DNA of 64,000 bases from Bradyrhizobium sp. Ai1a-2 (GCF_000426245.1 NZ_AUEZ01000049.1:1-64000), one strand, 5' to 3'; shown: positions 1-7,877, numbered from the stretch's first letter. The notes: generated from the letters alone by a model not told the origin. Numbers and translations are program-made.

Positions 1-1
1 C

Positions 2-316
2 GACAAGGGCTACCGAGGTCACAATGCGCCACCCGATTACAAGTTCAGGGTGTTCATCTCAGGCCAGAAGCGGCGCGTGACGCCCAGGATCAAACGCGAG
101 CTGCGCCGGCGCTCGGCCGTCGAGCCGGTCATCGGCCATCTCAAATCCGAGCATCGCATGGGGCGCAACTACTTCTGGTACCGCAAGGGCGACGCCGCCA
201 ACGCCGTCCTCGCCGCCGCCGGATACAACTTCCGCCGTCTCATCCGCTGGCTGGAGCTTTTGTTGCACCAAATCCTGGTCAGGCTCATCCTCCGATTTCA
301 GCTCGTCCCAAGCTGA
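2..316 (+). mobile_element. IS5-family transposase, 3' part only
   Basis: The frame is open from the first bases of the window (DKGYRGH...) to a TGA at 314-316, so this is the C-terminal ~104 residues of a transposase whose start lies to the left. The block DKGYRG, then RRSAVEPVIGHLKSEHRMGR and GDAANAVLAAAGYNF, is the C-terminal DDE-domain signature of IS5-type transposases. The E of AVEPVIGHLK is the likely third catalytic acid. The GTG at 50 is only an internal codon. The right end of the IS is not defined. I did not find a convincing terminal inverted repeat because the left end is outside the window. Confidence 0.85.
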
Positions 317-518
317 AATCAGACTTCTTCACGGGCGACAGACGATGATCAGCCCCCGGTCCCGCGCAAACGAGCAGCTGTTTGACGCGAAGGATTCGAA
401 TAACTGCCAGCACGGACCGATGCCCGCCACCCGTGTCGCCGACGCTCCCAGGCGAATCGCAGTGAAAGATTTGTACGGCGTTGTAGGGAATGAATGTAAG
501 GACGGGTCTAAGTCGCCT

Positions 519-550
519 CCGAAAACCAAGGAAATACCTGGTTTTTTCGG
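519..550 (-). terminator. terminator-like hairpin beside tRNA fragment
   Basis: CCGAAAACCAAGG at 519-531 pairs imperfectly with CCTGGTTTTTTCGG at 537-550. The hairpin lies 11 bases past the 3' end of the tRNA-Gly fragment when read on the minus strand, where a tRNA terminator would sit. The A/T-rich arm resembles a rho-independent terminator. The function is inferred. Confidence 0.45.
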
Positions 551-561
551 GGATTCTAGGC

Positions 562-606
562 TGGAGCGGGCGAAGGGAATCGAACCTTCGTATGTAGCTC
601 GGGAAA
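562..606 (-). other. 3' half fragment of tRNA-Gly(CCC), candidate attachment site
   Basis: On the minus strand, 586 down to 562 reads GGTTCGATTCCCTTCGCCC followed by GCTCCA: the T-arm, acceptor 3' strand and encoded CCA of a tRNA-Gly. Upstream, the anticodon loop with CCC can still be recognised around 599-605, with about three differences from the usual gene. The 5' half (D-arm and acceptor 5' strand) is missing. A 3' tRNA fragment of this length is what a tRNA-integrating element leaves at its distal end. An integrase and the intact tRNA copy are not in the window. Confidence 0.6.
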
Positions 607-630
607 CCACGGGTAAGATTCGAACGCGGA

Positions 631-936
631 TTATCCCTCAGCCTTCCTGACCTTCTCCGCCGGCACAATTCGAATTACCTCTACCGCGTCTGTGCTTGTG
701 CGTTCCACCGACGACGCGGGTGTTGCTTTCGAGGCGACAAGCTGGGCGGCCAGGCTTAGGTGCCCGAGTTCATTGGTGCGCTCGATTTCGACCCGCAACA
801 CGTTATGGGGCTGTCTCATCAAACTAGCGGCTTTCTCCAGGGCCTCGACCATGTTTGCCGCATCGACGATGCCAAACAGTTCACTCTCTCCATCCGTAGT
901 GTCGACGAACCTGTAGGTAAATGGTTCAAGAGTCAC
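631..936 (-). CDS. small protein of unknown function (101 aa)
   Basis: I do not recognise the family. The frame extends upstream to 1053, but the best start is the GTG at 936 because GAGGAGG sits six bases before it. The product then begins VTLEPFTYRFVDTTDGESELFG. It appears soluble, with no signal peptide or membrane segment. An amphipathic helix runs over AANMVEALEKAASLMRQ, and a variable Ser/Thr-rich tail ends in VRKAEG. It stands alone between the tRNA fragment and a gene-poor stretch, and no function is assigned. Confidence 0.5.
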   Translation of the reverse strand: MTLEPFTYRFVDTTDGESELFGIVDAANMVEALEKAASLMRQPHNVLRVEIERTNELGHLSLAAQLVASKATPASSVERTSTDAVEVIRIVPAEKVRKAEG

Positions 937-1343
937 TATCGCCTCCTCGTGACTAGGTGCGTGTCGCCGGAGCACAGCGGGAGTGATGCTCTCGCTCGTG
1001 AAGCGCTTGACTAACTGGCGCGGTCCGTGGCTGAGAATTCCCAAGATCCGCAATCTAACCCCCTACGCTGAGCCGGCTGGTGCGGACGCATTAGAATCAG
1101 AGGCAGAGGTGCTTACTTCCTCACCCCAATACTCCGCCACGCCGGAAGCGATCCGACGCTTCTGATTTCGGATGTTCTTTGGGGGGCTGCCCGACCTAAG
1201 CCAGCCTAGCTCTGCTGCTTTTTCTACGCATCAGCAGTTTTCGAACCGCCGGTACGGCCGCAAAACGTAGCTAAGGAAATTGCCGGCGTAAAGCAGGGCA
1301 CAGGAACTTGATACGTGAGCCAGCGCGCAGAGCGTCGGCGAAT
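937..1343. other. gene-free stretch, nothing recognised
   Basis: About 400 bases without a frame that has a ribosome-binding site or recognisable product. It includes the upstream region of the 101-aa gene. I see no clear repeat or RNA. Confidence 0.4.
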
Positions 1344-1475
1344 CTAGAAGAGCTCATTCAAGCCCCATTCGAAGACCAGCACGCCCACCGCCAATGACGT
1401 CAGGACAATAAAACAGACTACGACGCTGTAGATCGAGACTTTATGGTCGCCCTCGTCGTCATGATCGAAATTCAC
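1344..1475 (-). CDS. 43-residue single-span membrane protein
   Basis: A GTG at 1475 opens a 44-codon frame ending in TAG at 1344-1346. The product starts VNFDHDDEGDHKVSIYS, an acidic cytosolic head rich in Asp and His. One hydrophobic span follows (VVVCFIVLTSLAVGVLVF, about residues 18-35), then a short tail WGLNELF. AGAGGTGCC lies just upstream as a plausible ribosome-binding site. The composition (charged head, clean TM span, short tail) is that of a true small membrane protein rather than chance. The function is unknown. Confidence 0.5.
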   Translation of the reverse strand: MNFDHDDEGDHKVSIYSVVVCFIVLTSLAVGVLVFEWGLNELF

Positions 1476-2111
1476 ACGGCACCTCTATCACTTCGTTCCT
1501 TTCGTCGCGGCGTGTATCCCTGATGCTTCTGCAACCTGCGCTTGATCGGCGCCAACGCGCGGGGCGTGCACTTTCTGCACAATCCGTCTCGTTGACCGAC
1601 GGATCGGTCTTCACGGTCATCGATTTGATGAGACCGATGTCTTGGAGCCCACCGGGATGGCTCCTGGTCAGTGCGTCGTTTCCTTCGACGCGCTGGCTTG
1701 AGGTAGCTTGGTGCTCAACCATTTCCTTCGAGCGCTGATGTGCCTGTGCAGCCGCTGACCGCTTGGCAACAAAACGTGGAGATGCCGGATTGCGACGAAG
1801 TGGTTACGGCGTGATTTCACCGCGGCCGAAGCGCGTAACGATTGTAACGCTTCTATGCTGTATGCAGCATTCCGAGTTGAATAGCTCGCGGCGCTCATAC
1901 CGCGGAAGTCGTCCGCTCAACTCCGAACGCGGCAACCAATCCCCGGCAGGGGAAATCAGCGACGGGGAACTTCGTCCGCTCAGCGTGGCTGGTTGCGTCT
2001 TTGGGTCCATCAACAGATTCGCGTTCTTGCGCATTGCGGCGGCTCAAAAGAGCCCGAGTCCTGCAGCGCCTCATTCGCGATGAGCCCAGTCTGTGAACGC
2101 TTTCACAGGGG
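1476..2111. other. gene-poor region carrying an oxidoreductase relic
   Basis: No intact gene is visible in these ~640 bases. The only structure I can identify is the relic at 1751-1849, described separately. Confidence 0.4.
1751..1849 (-). pseudogene. relic of a third FAD-oxidoreductase: upstream element joined to an internal coding piece
   Basis: On the minus strand, 1849-1803 is a copy of the 47-bp element found before both FAD oxidoreductase genes (37 of 47 bases equal to the copy at 6848-6802 by eye). It is followed almost at once by 1794-1751, which nearly matches an internal coding segment of 5203-6747 (translation like RHLHVLLPxGQR, residues ~45-56 of the intact proteins). The start codon, the Rossmann segment and everything after about codon 60 are gone. 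This is best explained as a degraded third paralog with an internal deletion. Confidence 0.65.
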
Positions 2112-2158
2112 CATTACTGCCGTAACGCGCCTCGACCTTGCTGACATCACGCCGAAAT
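2112..2158 (+). promoter_or_regulatory. 47-bp conserved upstream element, copy A
   Basis: Gapless 47-bp match to 6848-6802 (33/47 by eye) and 1849-1803 (34/47). It contains the inverted repeat TTACTGCCGTAA (2114-2125) and ends in a conserved TGACATCACGCCG block. It ends exactly 54 nt before the ATG at 2213, the same spacing as copy B. It is probably a promoter or operator; the bound factor is unknown. Confidence 0.6.
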
Positions 2159-2212
2159 CCCGTTCGTCTCCCCTTAGCGCGACGCCACTGGCGCGGACTA
2201 GGAGGGACTACG

Positions 2213-3610
2213 ATGCCAGGCCAAACGATCGGTAAGCACGCCATAGTCATCGGCGCTGGCATGGGTGGCTTGGCGGCAGCAGGAGCGCTGGCGGGCCACT
2301 TCGAACAGGTGACCGTTCTTGAGCGCGACCGCCTGCCGAGTCACGCAGTGCCGCGGCTCGGCGCGCCGCAATCAAGGCATCTGCACGTCTTGCTGCCAGG
2401 CGGCCAACGGGCGCTGAGCGATCTGTTTCCTTATTTCGAGCAAGACCTGATAGGTGCGGGCTCGGTGCCGCTTCGAATGTTGCGCGATTTCCGCATGGAG
2501 ATCCCGGGCGTCGGTGCGCTCCCCCAACGCGATTTCGGCTGGTTCCTCTATTGCGGCACACGTCCGCTGATCGAGCTGATCACGCGCCGACAGGTCGAGA
2601 GACTTACGAATGTGACCATACGTCAGGGCTGCGCGGCGTTCTTACTCACCGCCGCCTTCGATGGCACCATGGTCACAGGCGTCATATGCGAAGATGCCGA
2701 TGGAGAGGACGAGACCCTCGCCGCTGACCTTGTCGTCGACGCTACCGGACGCGCTTCGCCAACCTTGGCGTTGCTTGGCTCAACCGGCCAGAAGCATCCG
2801 GAGGAAATCGTCATCGGCATCGACCTCCGTTACACGACGACGATGTTCGCCATTCCCAAGGATCGATCCACCGAATGGGACACACCCGCCGATTGGATTG
2901 GAGTTGGCACCTGGCCCCCGGCGCCGGACCGCAGCCACGCGGGCTATCTCATGCCGATCGAGGGCAAGCGCTGGATGGCGACGTTCTCGGGGCAGAACGG
3001 GTTACGACCGCCGGCCGATCCGGAGGGATTCCTATGTTACGCTCGTCAGCTTAATACGCCGACGATCTACAACGCCATCAAGAACGCCGAGCGGACGGCC
3101 GGATTCGAGCGCTACTTTCTTCCGGCCAGCATATGGCGCCGGTTCGATCGGCTGGGCACATTTCCGCGCGGCCTGCTGCCGATCGGCGATTCGATCTGCC
3201 GCTTCAACCCCGTCTATGGCCAGGGCATGAGCGTTGCGGCGCAGGAAGCTCGCCTTCTGAACCAGATTCTGAAGGGACGTGCGGCCAAGCCTGATCCGCT
3301 TGCCGGACTGGCGGCAGCGTTCTTCTCCAAGAGCCTGCCGATAATCGAGGGGCCGTGGAATATGTCGGCTGTCCCGGACCTCGCTTATCCCGATACACGC
3401 GGGGACCGCCCGCCTGATTTCGAGAAGCACCTCCAGTACAACAGAGCCCTGTTCAAGGCCGCGATACTCCATGCCGACGTTCATCGGCGACTGGCAGAGG
3501 TTCAGCAATTGCTCGCACCGCCAGACATCCTCAAGACTCCTTACATCGAAGGGCTCGTCCAAATGGAATTAGCCCAAATGACCTCCAATCCAAGGAGATT
3601 GGTTCAATGA
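2213..3610 (+). CDS. FAD-dependent oxidoreductase (monooxygenase-like), paralog 1
   Basis: A 465-aa flavoprotein. The N-terminal Rossmann fold has GAGMGG at residues 14-19 followed by VLERDRLP at the end of the second strand. A VVDATGR motif lies in the middle, and the FAD-binding block GDSICRFNPVYGQGMS is near residues 323-338. These features place it in the FAD-binding monooxygenase/oxidoreductase group; the substrate is unknown. The ATG at 2213 is preceded by AGGAGGG, which supports this start over the in-frame codons from 2138. It ends in TGA overlapping the ATG of a 57-aa gene (ATGA), so the two are translationally coupled. Its close paralog at 5203-6747 carries that small segment fused. 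No tryptophan-halogenase WxWxIP motif was seen. Confidence 0.85.
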   Translation: MPGQTIGKHAIVIGAGMGGLAAAGALAGHFEQVTVLERDRLPSHAVPRLGAPQSRHLHVLLPGGQRALSDLFPYFEQDLIGAGSVPLRMLRDFRMEIPGVGALPQRDFGWFLYCGTRPLIELITRRQVERLTNVTIRQGCAAFLLTAAFDGTMVTGVICEDADGEDETLAADLVVDATGRASPTLALLGSTGQKHPEEIVIGIDLRYTTTMFAIPKDRSTEWDTPADWIGVGTWPPAPDRSHAGYLMPIEGKRWMATFSGQNGLRPPADPEGFLCYARQLNTPTIYNAIKNAERTAGFERYFLPASIWRRFDRLGTFPRGLLPIGDSICRFNPVYGQGMSVAAQEARLLNQILKGRAAKPDPLAGLAAAFFSKSLPIIEGPWNMSAVPDLAYPDTRGDRPPDFEKHLQYNRALFKAAILHADVHRRLAEVQQLLAPPDILKTPYIEGLVQMELAQMTSNPRRLVQ

Positions 3611-3780
3611 ACTTCGAAGAAAAGCTGAACGAAGTCGTCAACAGCTTCCTCCGAGAGGAGGGTCTCGACGGAATCATCAGCGCATTGGAGCTGAAGCTGA
3701 TCGAGTTGCGTGTGCAGGAGCGCGAAGTGACCTGCGTCCTCGTCACCGGTCCGATTGGAACGATGGCACTACCAGACTAA
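3607..3780 (+). CDS. 57-aa helical partner, detached C-terminal domain of the FAD oxidoreductase
   Basis: MNFEEKLNEVVNSFLREEGL... is mostly helical (LDGIISALELKLIELRVQE) and ends in a short Gly/Pro-containing strand. The ATG overlaps the stop of the oxidoreductase (ATGA) and has AAGGAG nine bases upstream. The same sequence forms the last ~57 residues of the paralog at 5203-6747 (LDGIIGALELKLIALREQE). The two are therefore a split and a fused version of one domain. It may be a subunit or interaction segment of the flavoenzyme; that role is inferred. Confidence 0.7.
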   Translation: MNFEEKLNEVVNSFLREEGLDGIISALELKLIELRVQEREVTCVLVTGPIGTMALPD

Positions 3781-3843
3781 CCGGACTGGATTTGAACGAG
3801 CAGACCTTCCTCCTCACTCCCGTTCTGGCGGCATTTGATTGCC

Positions 3844-5118
3844 CTATCGCCCTGCGGGCACCTTGGCCAGGTATGGAGATGCGAGAGCGATATCCGCGGC
3901 GCAGTCGGCGCCGGCAGGGAATGTGAGGACGATCTGCATGTTGATCGCCGTGACGGGCGCCGCCAGCGTGGCCACACTCGGAATTCGGATCACACCCGAA
4001 AGCGATTCATTGTTGGGGATGAGCGTATTGGCGGGGATGCTGGGGATGGGCATCGAGACTGTGGTGCCGGCAGTAGCGGCGATGAGACCGAGGTTCTTCG
4101 TAGCTTTCAGGACAAAGTCCCACCAGACGTCGTAGAGATCGCCGGCGGCCGCCCCCGGGAAGTTGACGTTGTTGCGGAACGTCACCGACGCCGGCCCTGC
4201 GTGCGCGTTGGTCCCAGATACAACAATTCGCTGCGCGTTCCGGCCATTCAATGTGCTCTTGGAGCCCACAACCCTCAGCCCGGAGCCGGCGGTCATGTCC
4301 AAGGTCCACTGGTCTGCGACGACACCGGTGGCACCATTCGACAACGCACCCTGCGTCCCATTCAATTGCGGATTGTCGGCCACCAGCATGAGGCTTTGCG
4401 GATCGAACGAATGCGCAATTGGCGTGTCGGTCGTGACCAGCGAATTGAGCGCATCGCCGACCGCATTGCCCACGACGATTGCGCCAAGATAGTTCGGGTG
4501 CAGCCCAGTATCCTTCGCGGAATTGGTGATCGTCATCCTAGTCGGATCGAACTGCGACTCGACGTCAACGACAGTCACATCCGTCTGCGCGCGGATCATA
4601 TCGTTGAGGGCAAGACGGTCGGCTTCACGCTGCGCCCCCCGGGCCTTAAAGACAGGGTCGATGCGCGGCAGGACACACACGTTCACCACGTGAGCGCCGA
4701 CCGCTAGATATGCCCCAATACAAATCCGGATGTTCCTGAAAATGGTCTGTACGGTATCGCTTGTCTCGCCGAGGTCATTGGTGCCGGCGAGCAGAACAAC
4801 GACCTTGGGCTTCGTAGCGTTGACCTGTGCGGTTTCCGTGGTTGACGCCATCTGCGCCGCAGTCTCGCCACCGACAGCCTCGTTGTAACCGATCGGAGCG
4901 TAGAAGCGCCCCAGCGAACGCATCAGAGCGAACTCGATAAACGTCGGGCCGTTGCTGCCCTTCGTGATACTATCGCCTTCGAAGCAAATGCGGGAGTGCA
5001 GTGGGAGGCCGGCGTCTGGTATGAACGAGATGTCCGCTCCCGAAACGCCCTTCACCGCATCGATAGACGAAGTCGGCACGTCGTCGGAGACGCCGTTGAT
5101 TGAGATTGTTCCAGTCAT
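3844..5118 (-). CDS. SGNH/GDSL-type hydrolase with C-terminal beta-rich domain
   Basis: A 424-aa protein with SGNH-hydrolase blocks in order: FEGDSITKG (block I, nucleophile Ser), a central VGGETAAQM (Gly block), LLAGTNDLGE (block III, Asn), and DTGLHPNYLG (block V, Asp and His). The C-terminal ~180 residues (from about DQWTLDMTAGSG) look like a beta-sandwich carbohydrate-binding-type domain, an architecture seen in phage- or surface-associated esterases. No signal peptide is seen. I chose the ATG at 5118 (MTGTISINGV) because GGCAGGCC precedes it and the upstream codons look non-coding. It lies between the two FAD-oxidoreductase paralogs, 63 nt past the small gene on the opposite strand, and 84 nt downstream of paralog 2 on the same strand. 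The substrate is unknown. Confidence 0.75.
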   Translation of the reverse strand: MTGTISINGVSDDVPTSSIDAVKGVSGADISFIPDAGLPLHSRICFEGDSITKGSNGPTFIEFALMRSLGRFYAPIGYNEAVGGETAAQMASTTETAQVNATKPKVVVLLAGTNDLGETSDTVQTIFRNIRICIGAYLAVGAHVVNVCVLPRIDPVFKARGAQREADRLALNDMIRAQTDVTVVDVESQFDPTRMTITNSAKDTGLHPNYLGAIVVGNAVGDALNSLVTTDTPIAHSFDPQSLMLVADNPQLNGTQGALSNGATGVVADQWTLDMTAGSGLRVVGSKSTLNGRNAQRIVVSGTNAHAGPASVTFRNNVNFPGAAAGDLYDVWWDFVLKATKNLGLIAATAGTTVSMPIPSIPANTLIPNNESLSGVIRIPSVATLAAPVTAINMQIVLTFPAGADCAADIALASPYLAKVPAGR

Positions 5119-5202
5119 TGGCCTGCCTTTCAGTGTCGGCGATTGGGTCGTGTTTCGGCCTTGCGATGCGCGCCGGGCCCGGTTCAATGTCGGCGCGGTA
5201 GC

Positions 5203-6747
5203 TCAGAGCGGGAGCTTCCCAGTCGGTCCGCCGGTGAGGGCGCGGGTCACATCGCACTCCTGCTCGCGCAATGCGATCAGCTTCAACTCCAGTGCGCCGA
5301 TGATTCCGTCGAGACTTTCCTCAACGAGGAAACGACTGACGATCTCATCCAGCTTTTCTCCGAAGTTCAGAAAATGGCCCTCCTTCGCATCGGCAGCCAT
5401 TTTGGACAGTTCAATCTGAACGAGCCGATCGATGGCAGGATTCTGGAGGACGCGAGGCGGCTCGAGCAACTGCTGAACCTCTGCGAGTTTGCAATGAACA
5501 GCGGGATGGCGAATTGCGGCCTGAAACAGGGCTTTGTTGTATTGGAGCTGGCTCTCGAGATCGGCCGGCCGGTCGCCGCGCGTCTTTGGATAGGCCAGAT
5601 CCGGGACTGCCGACATGTTCCATGTCGCGTCGAGCAACGGCAAGGTCTCCGAAAAGAACAGTTGCGCGAGTTCGGCAAACGGATCGGGCTCGGCCGCCCG
5701 TCCCTTCAGGATCTGGTTCAGAAGGCGGGCTTCCTGCGCCGCCACGCTCATGCCCTGGCCGTAGACGGGATTGAAGCGGCAGATCGAATCACCGATCGGA
5801 AGCAGAAGGCGCGGAAATGCGCCCAGCCGATCGAAGCGGCGCCATACGCTGGCCTGGAAGGCATAGCGCTCGAATTCGCCGTTCCGCTCGGCATGCTTGA
5901 TGGCGTTGTAGATCGTCTGCGTTTCGAGCGTCCGGGCATAATCCATGAATCCTTCCGGCTCGTCTGGCGCCTGTTCCCCACACTGTCCCGCGAGCGTCAT
6001 AAGCCATCGGTTACCTTCGATCGGCATCATATAGCCGCCGTGGGTGCGTTCCGGCGCGTGCGGCCAGGTGGCCACGCCTCTCCAATCGGTGGGTGCATCC
6101 TGGGGAATGACGAAACTCGTCGTCGTATAGTGGAGATCGATGCCGATAGCGATTTCATCCGGCGCCGGCTGGCCGGATGAACGAAGCAGTCCCAAGGTTG
6201 GCGCAGCGCGTCCGGAGGCGTCGACAACGAGATCGGCGGCGAGGATTTCCCGCCTCCCATCGGCATCTTCATACGCGACGCCTGTGACCATCGTGCCGTC
6301 AGGGACAGTGGTAATCTCGAGCACCCGGCACTCCGGCCGTATCGTCACATTGGCTATCCTCTCGACCTGTCGACGCGTGACCAGCTCGATCAGCGGACGC
6401 GATGCGCAATGGATGAACCAGCCGAAATCGCGTGGCGGGAGCGGACCGAGACCCGGGATCTCCATACGTATGTCGCGCGCCATTCGAAGCGGCACCGAAC
6501 CGGCATTAGTCAGGTCTCGCTCGAAGTGTGGAAACAGATCAGTCAGCGCGCGCTGGCCGCCTGGCAACAAAACGTGGAGATGCCGGGATTGCGGCGTGCC
6601 CGTTCGCGGCACCGCCTGACTTGGCAGGCGGTCGCGCTCAAGCACGATCACCCGTTCGAAGTGATCGGCCAGCGCGCCGGCCGCGGCCAAGCCACTCATG
6701 CCCGCGCCAATCACTACAGCCTGCTTACCGATCGTTTTGCCTGCCAT
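5203..6747 (-). CDS. FAD-dependent oxidoreductase (monooxygenase-like), paralog 2 with fused C-terminal domain
   Basis: A 514-aa flavoprotein closely similar along its length to the product of 2213-3610: GAGMSG near residues 14-19, VLERDRLPSQAVPR, VVDASGRAAPT, and GDSICRFNPVYGQGMS. It differs by ending with a ~57-residue helical extension (KLDEIVSRFLVEESLDGIIG...) that is a separate gene in paralog 1. The ATG at 6747 (MAGKTIGK) is preceded by AGAGGA and matches the start of paralog 1; a further ATG at 6768 is less likely. The 47-bp element lies 54 nt upstream. The SGNH hydrolase gene follows on the same strand 84 nt downstream. Confidence 0.85.
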   Translation of the reverse strand: MAGKTIGKQAVVIGAGMSGLAAAGALADHFERVIVLERDRLPSQAVPRTGTPQSRHLHVLLPGGQRALTDLFPHFERDLTNAGSVPLRMARDIRMEIPGLGPLPPRDFGWFIHCASRPLIELVTRRQVERIANVTIRPECRVLEITTVPDGTMVTGVAYEDADGRREILAADLVVDASGRAAPTLGLLRSSGQPAPDEIAIGIDLHYTTTSFVIPQDAPTDWRGVATWPHAPERTHGGYMMPIEGNRWLMTLAGQCGEQAPDEPEGFMDYARTLETQTIYNAIKHAERNGEFERYAFQASVWRRFDRLGAFPRLLLPIGDSICRFNPVYGQGMSVAAQEARLLNQILKGRAAEPDPFAELAQLFFSETLPLLDATWNMSAVPDLAYPKTRGDRPADLESQLQYNKALFQAAIRHPAVHCKLAEVQQLLEPPRVLQNPAIDRLVQIELSKMAADAKEGHFLNFGEKLDEIVSRFLVEESLDGIIGALELKLIALREQECDVTRALTGGPTGKLPL

Positions 6748-6801
6748 CGGAGTCCTCTTCTCATCCACGCAGTAGAGCCGCGGTATGAAGGAGACGACGG
6801 G

Positions 6802-6848
6802 GTTACGGCGTGATTTCAGCGCGGATAAAGCACGTTACGTCCGTAGCG
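6802..6848 (-). promoter_or_regulatory. 47-bp conserved upstream element, copy B
   Basis: Read on the minus strand it starts CGCTACGGACGTAACGTGC and ends TGAAATCACGCCGTAAC. It aligns without gaps with copies A (2112-2158) and C (1849-1803) and stops exactly 54 nt before the ATG at 6747. It lies between this gene and an OmpR-type regulator gene on the same strand, which is one candidate for the binding protein. Confidence 0.6.
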
Positions 6849-6917
6849 TCCCGATCGTCTTTGACGGTCAACTGTGTTGTGGGCAACCCAAAGGCGCTCA
6901 CGCCTGATCTGCAGGGC

Positions 6918-7709
6918 TCAGTGAATGCGCTCGACAACCGCATCGAACACATATCCGAAGCCCGACTCCGTTTTGATCAAGCCTTTGGGTGCGCCGCCTT
7001 GCTGAAGAGCTCGCCGAAGCCGCATGACCCGAACATCGATACACCGATCGAATACATCCTCGGATGCTTGTATGGCGCGCAACAGGTAGCTGCGTGATAG
7101 CGGTCTGCGGGGCGCGTCAAGAAACGCAATCAGCAGAGCGTAGGTGGAGCGATATAACCGAACCGGATGGCCCGCGGGATCAATCAGGCGACTGTCGGAA
7201 AGCGTTAGCGTCCAGCCGCTGAACCTGTAAGCTCCTCGCTCTTGTCGTCCGGCCTGGAAACGAGCCAATTTCTGGCGCCTTTCTATGGCTCGCGCATGCG
7301 ACCAAAGTTCATGCAGATCGAATGGCTTGAGGATGTAGCCATCTGCGCCGAGCTCTAACGCGAGGATGCGGTCGGTCGGTGTCAAGTTGCGGCCCGTCAC
7401 AAGAACTGGAATATCGGAAATTGACCTCACCCTGCGGAGGCGATCGAGGCCATTGCCGCCGGAGGGCTCTATGTCCAGGACGATCAGGCTCCAGTGACCA
7501 TGATCGACCAGAGCCAGCACCTCTTCGGACGGGGACACTGCCTGCGCGTGCCAGTCGCGGGCAGACAGGAAACTTACAAGCTGTTGTGCCAATGATCGAT
7601 CTTCGTCAATGATCAGGACTTCGCCGATGCTCCCGGCGGGAGACTGTGAAGCCTCGACCATCGGCTTTCCCGCCGTTCTTGACCTTTCGTGTATCTCAAA
7701 CCGGAGCAT
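6918..7709 (-). CDS. orphan OmpR-family response regulator, paralog 1
   Basis: A 263-aa two-domain regulator. The receiver domain has VLIIDEDRS (acidic pocket), LIVLDIEPSGG (phospho-acceptor Asp), LVTG (Thr) and YILKPFD (Lys), so all phosphorylation residues are present. The winged-helix output domain ends in LIKTESGFGYVFDAVVE, the GYxF hairpin of OmpR/PhoB proteins. Starts at 7775, 7709 (AAAGG upstream) and 7661 are all possible; I use 7709. No histidine kinase is adjacent; the nearest is the hybrid kinase at 10807. A close paralog is at 38024-38749. Its position just upstream of the element-bearing oxidoreductase gene suggests, but does not prove, a regulatory link. Confidence 0.85.
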   Translation of the reverse strand: MLRFEIHERSRTAGKPMVEASQSPAGSIGEVLIIDEDRSLAQQLVSFLSARDWHAQAVSPSEEVLALVDHGHWSLIVLDIEPSGGNGLDRLRRVRSISDIPVLVTGRNLTPTDRILALELGADGYILKPFDLHELWSHARAIERRQKLARFQAGRQERGAYRFSGWTLTLSDSRLIDPAGHPVRLYRSTYALLIAFLDAPRRPLSRSYLLRAIQASEDVFDRCIDVRVMRLRRALQQGGAPKGLIKTESGFGYVFDAVVERIH

Positions 7710-7877
7710 CGTTACGGGCCCTTTGTCCTGTTGTTGAGCTCCCCGGCAAGGCGCATTGGCGATAAGCAGGCTCACGCAATGACCATGCGAGAAGATGATC
7801 TTCGAGTGCCCGGCTGTGTTTTCGCTGGGGGCACGCGCCGCGCGTTTGTCGCAAGCAAGGCCTGGTCGATCGTCAGG

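Noticed and set aside
345..650. Plus-strand open frame reading ...AKGIEPSYVA...
   Set aside because: KGIEPS is the well-known spurious translation of a tRNA 3' end read in antisense; the segment is the tRNA-Gly fragment.
3835..4707. Plus-strand 290-codon frame opposite the SGNH hydrolase
   Set aside because: No domain or start signal; the minus-strand frame carries all SGNH blocks.
2213..6747. Calling the FAD oxidoreductases flavin-dependent halogenases, given the halogen theme elsewhere
   Set aside because: The WxWxIP motif and the conserved lysine segment of such halogenases are not visible; only generic FAD-binding motifs are.
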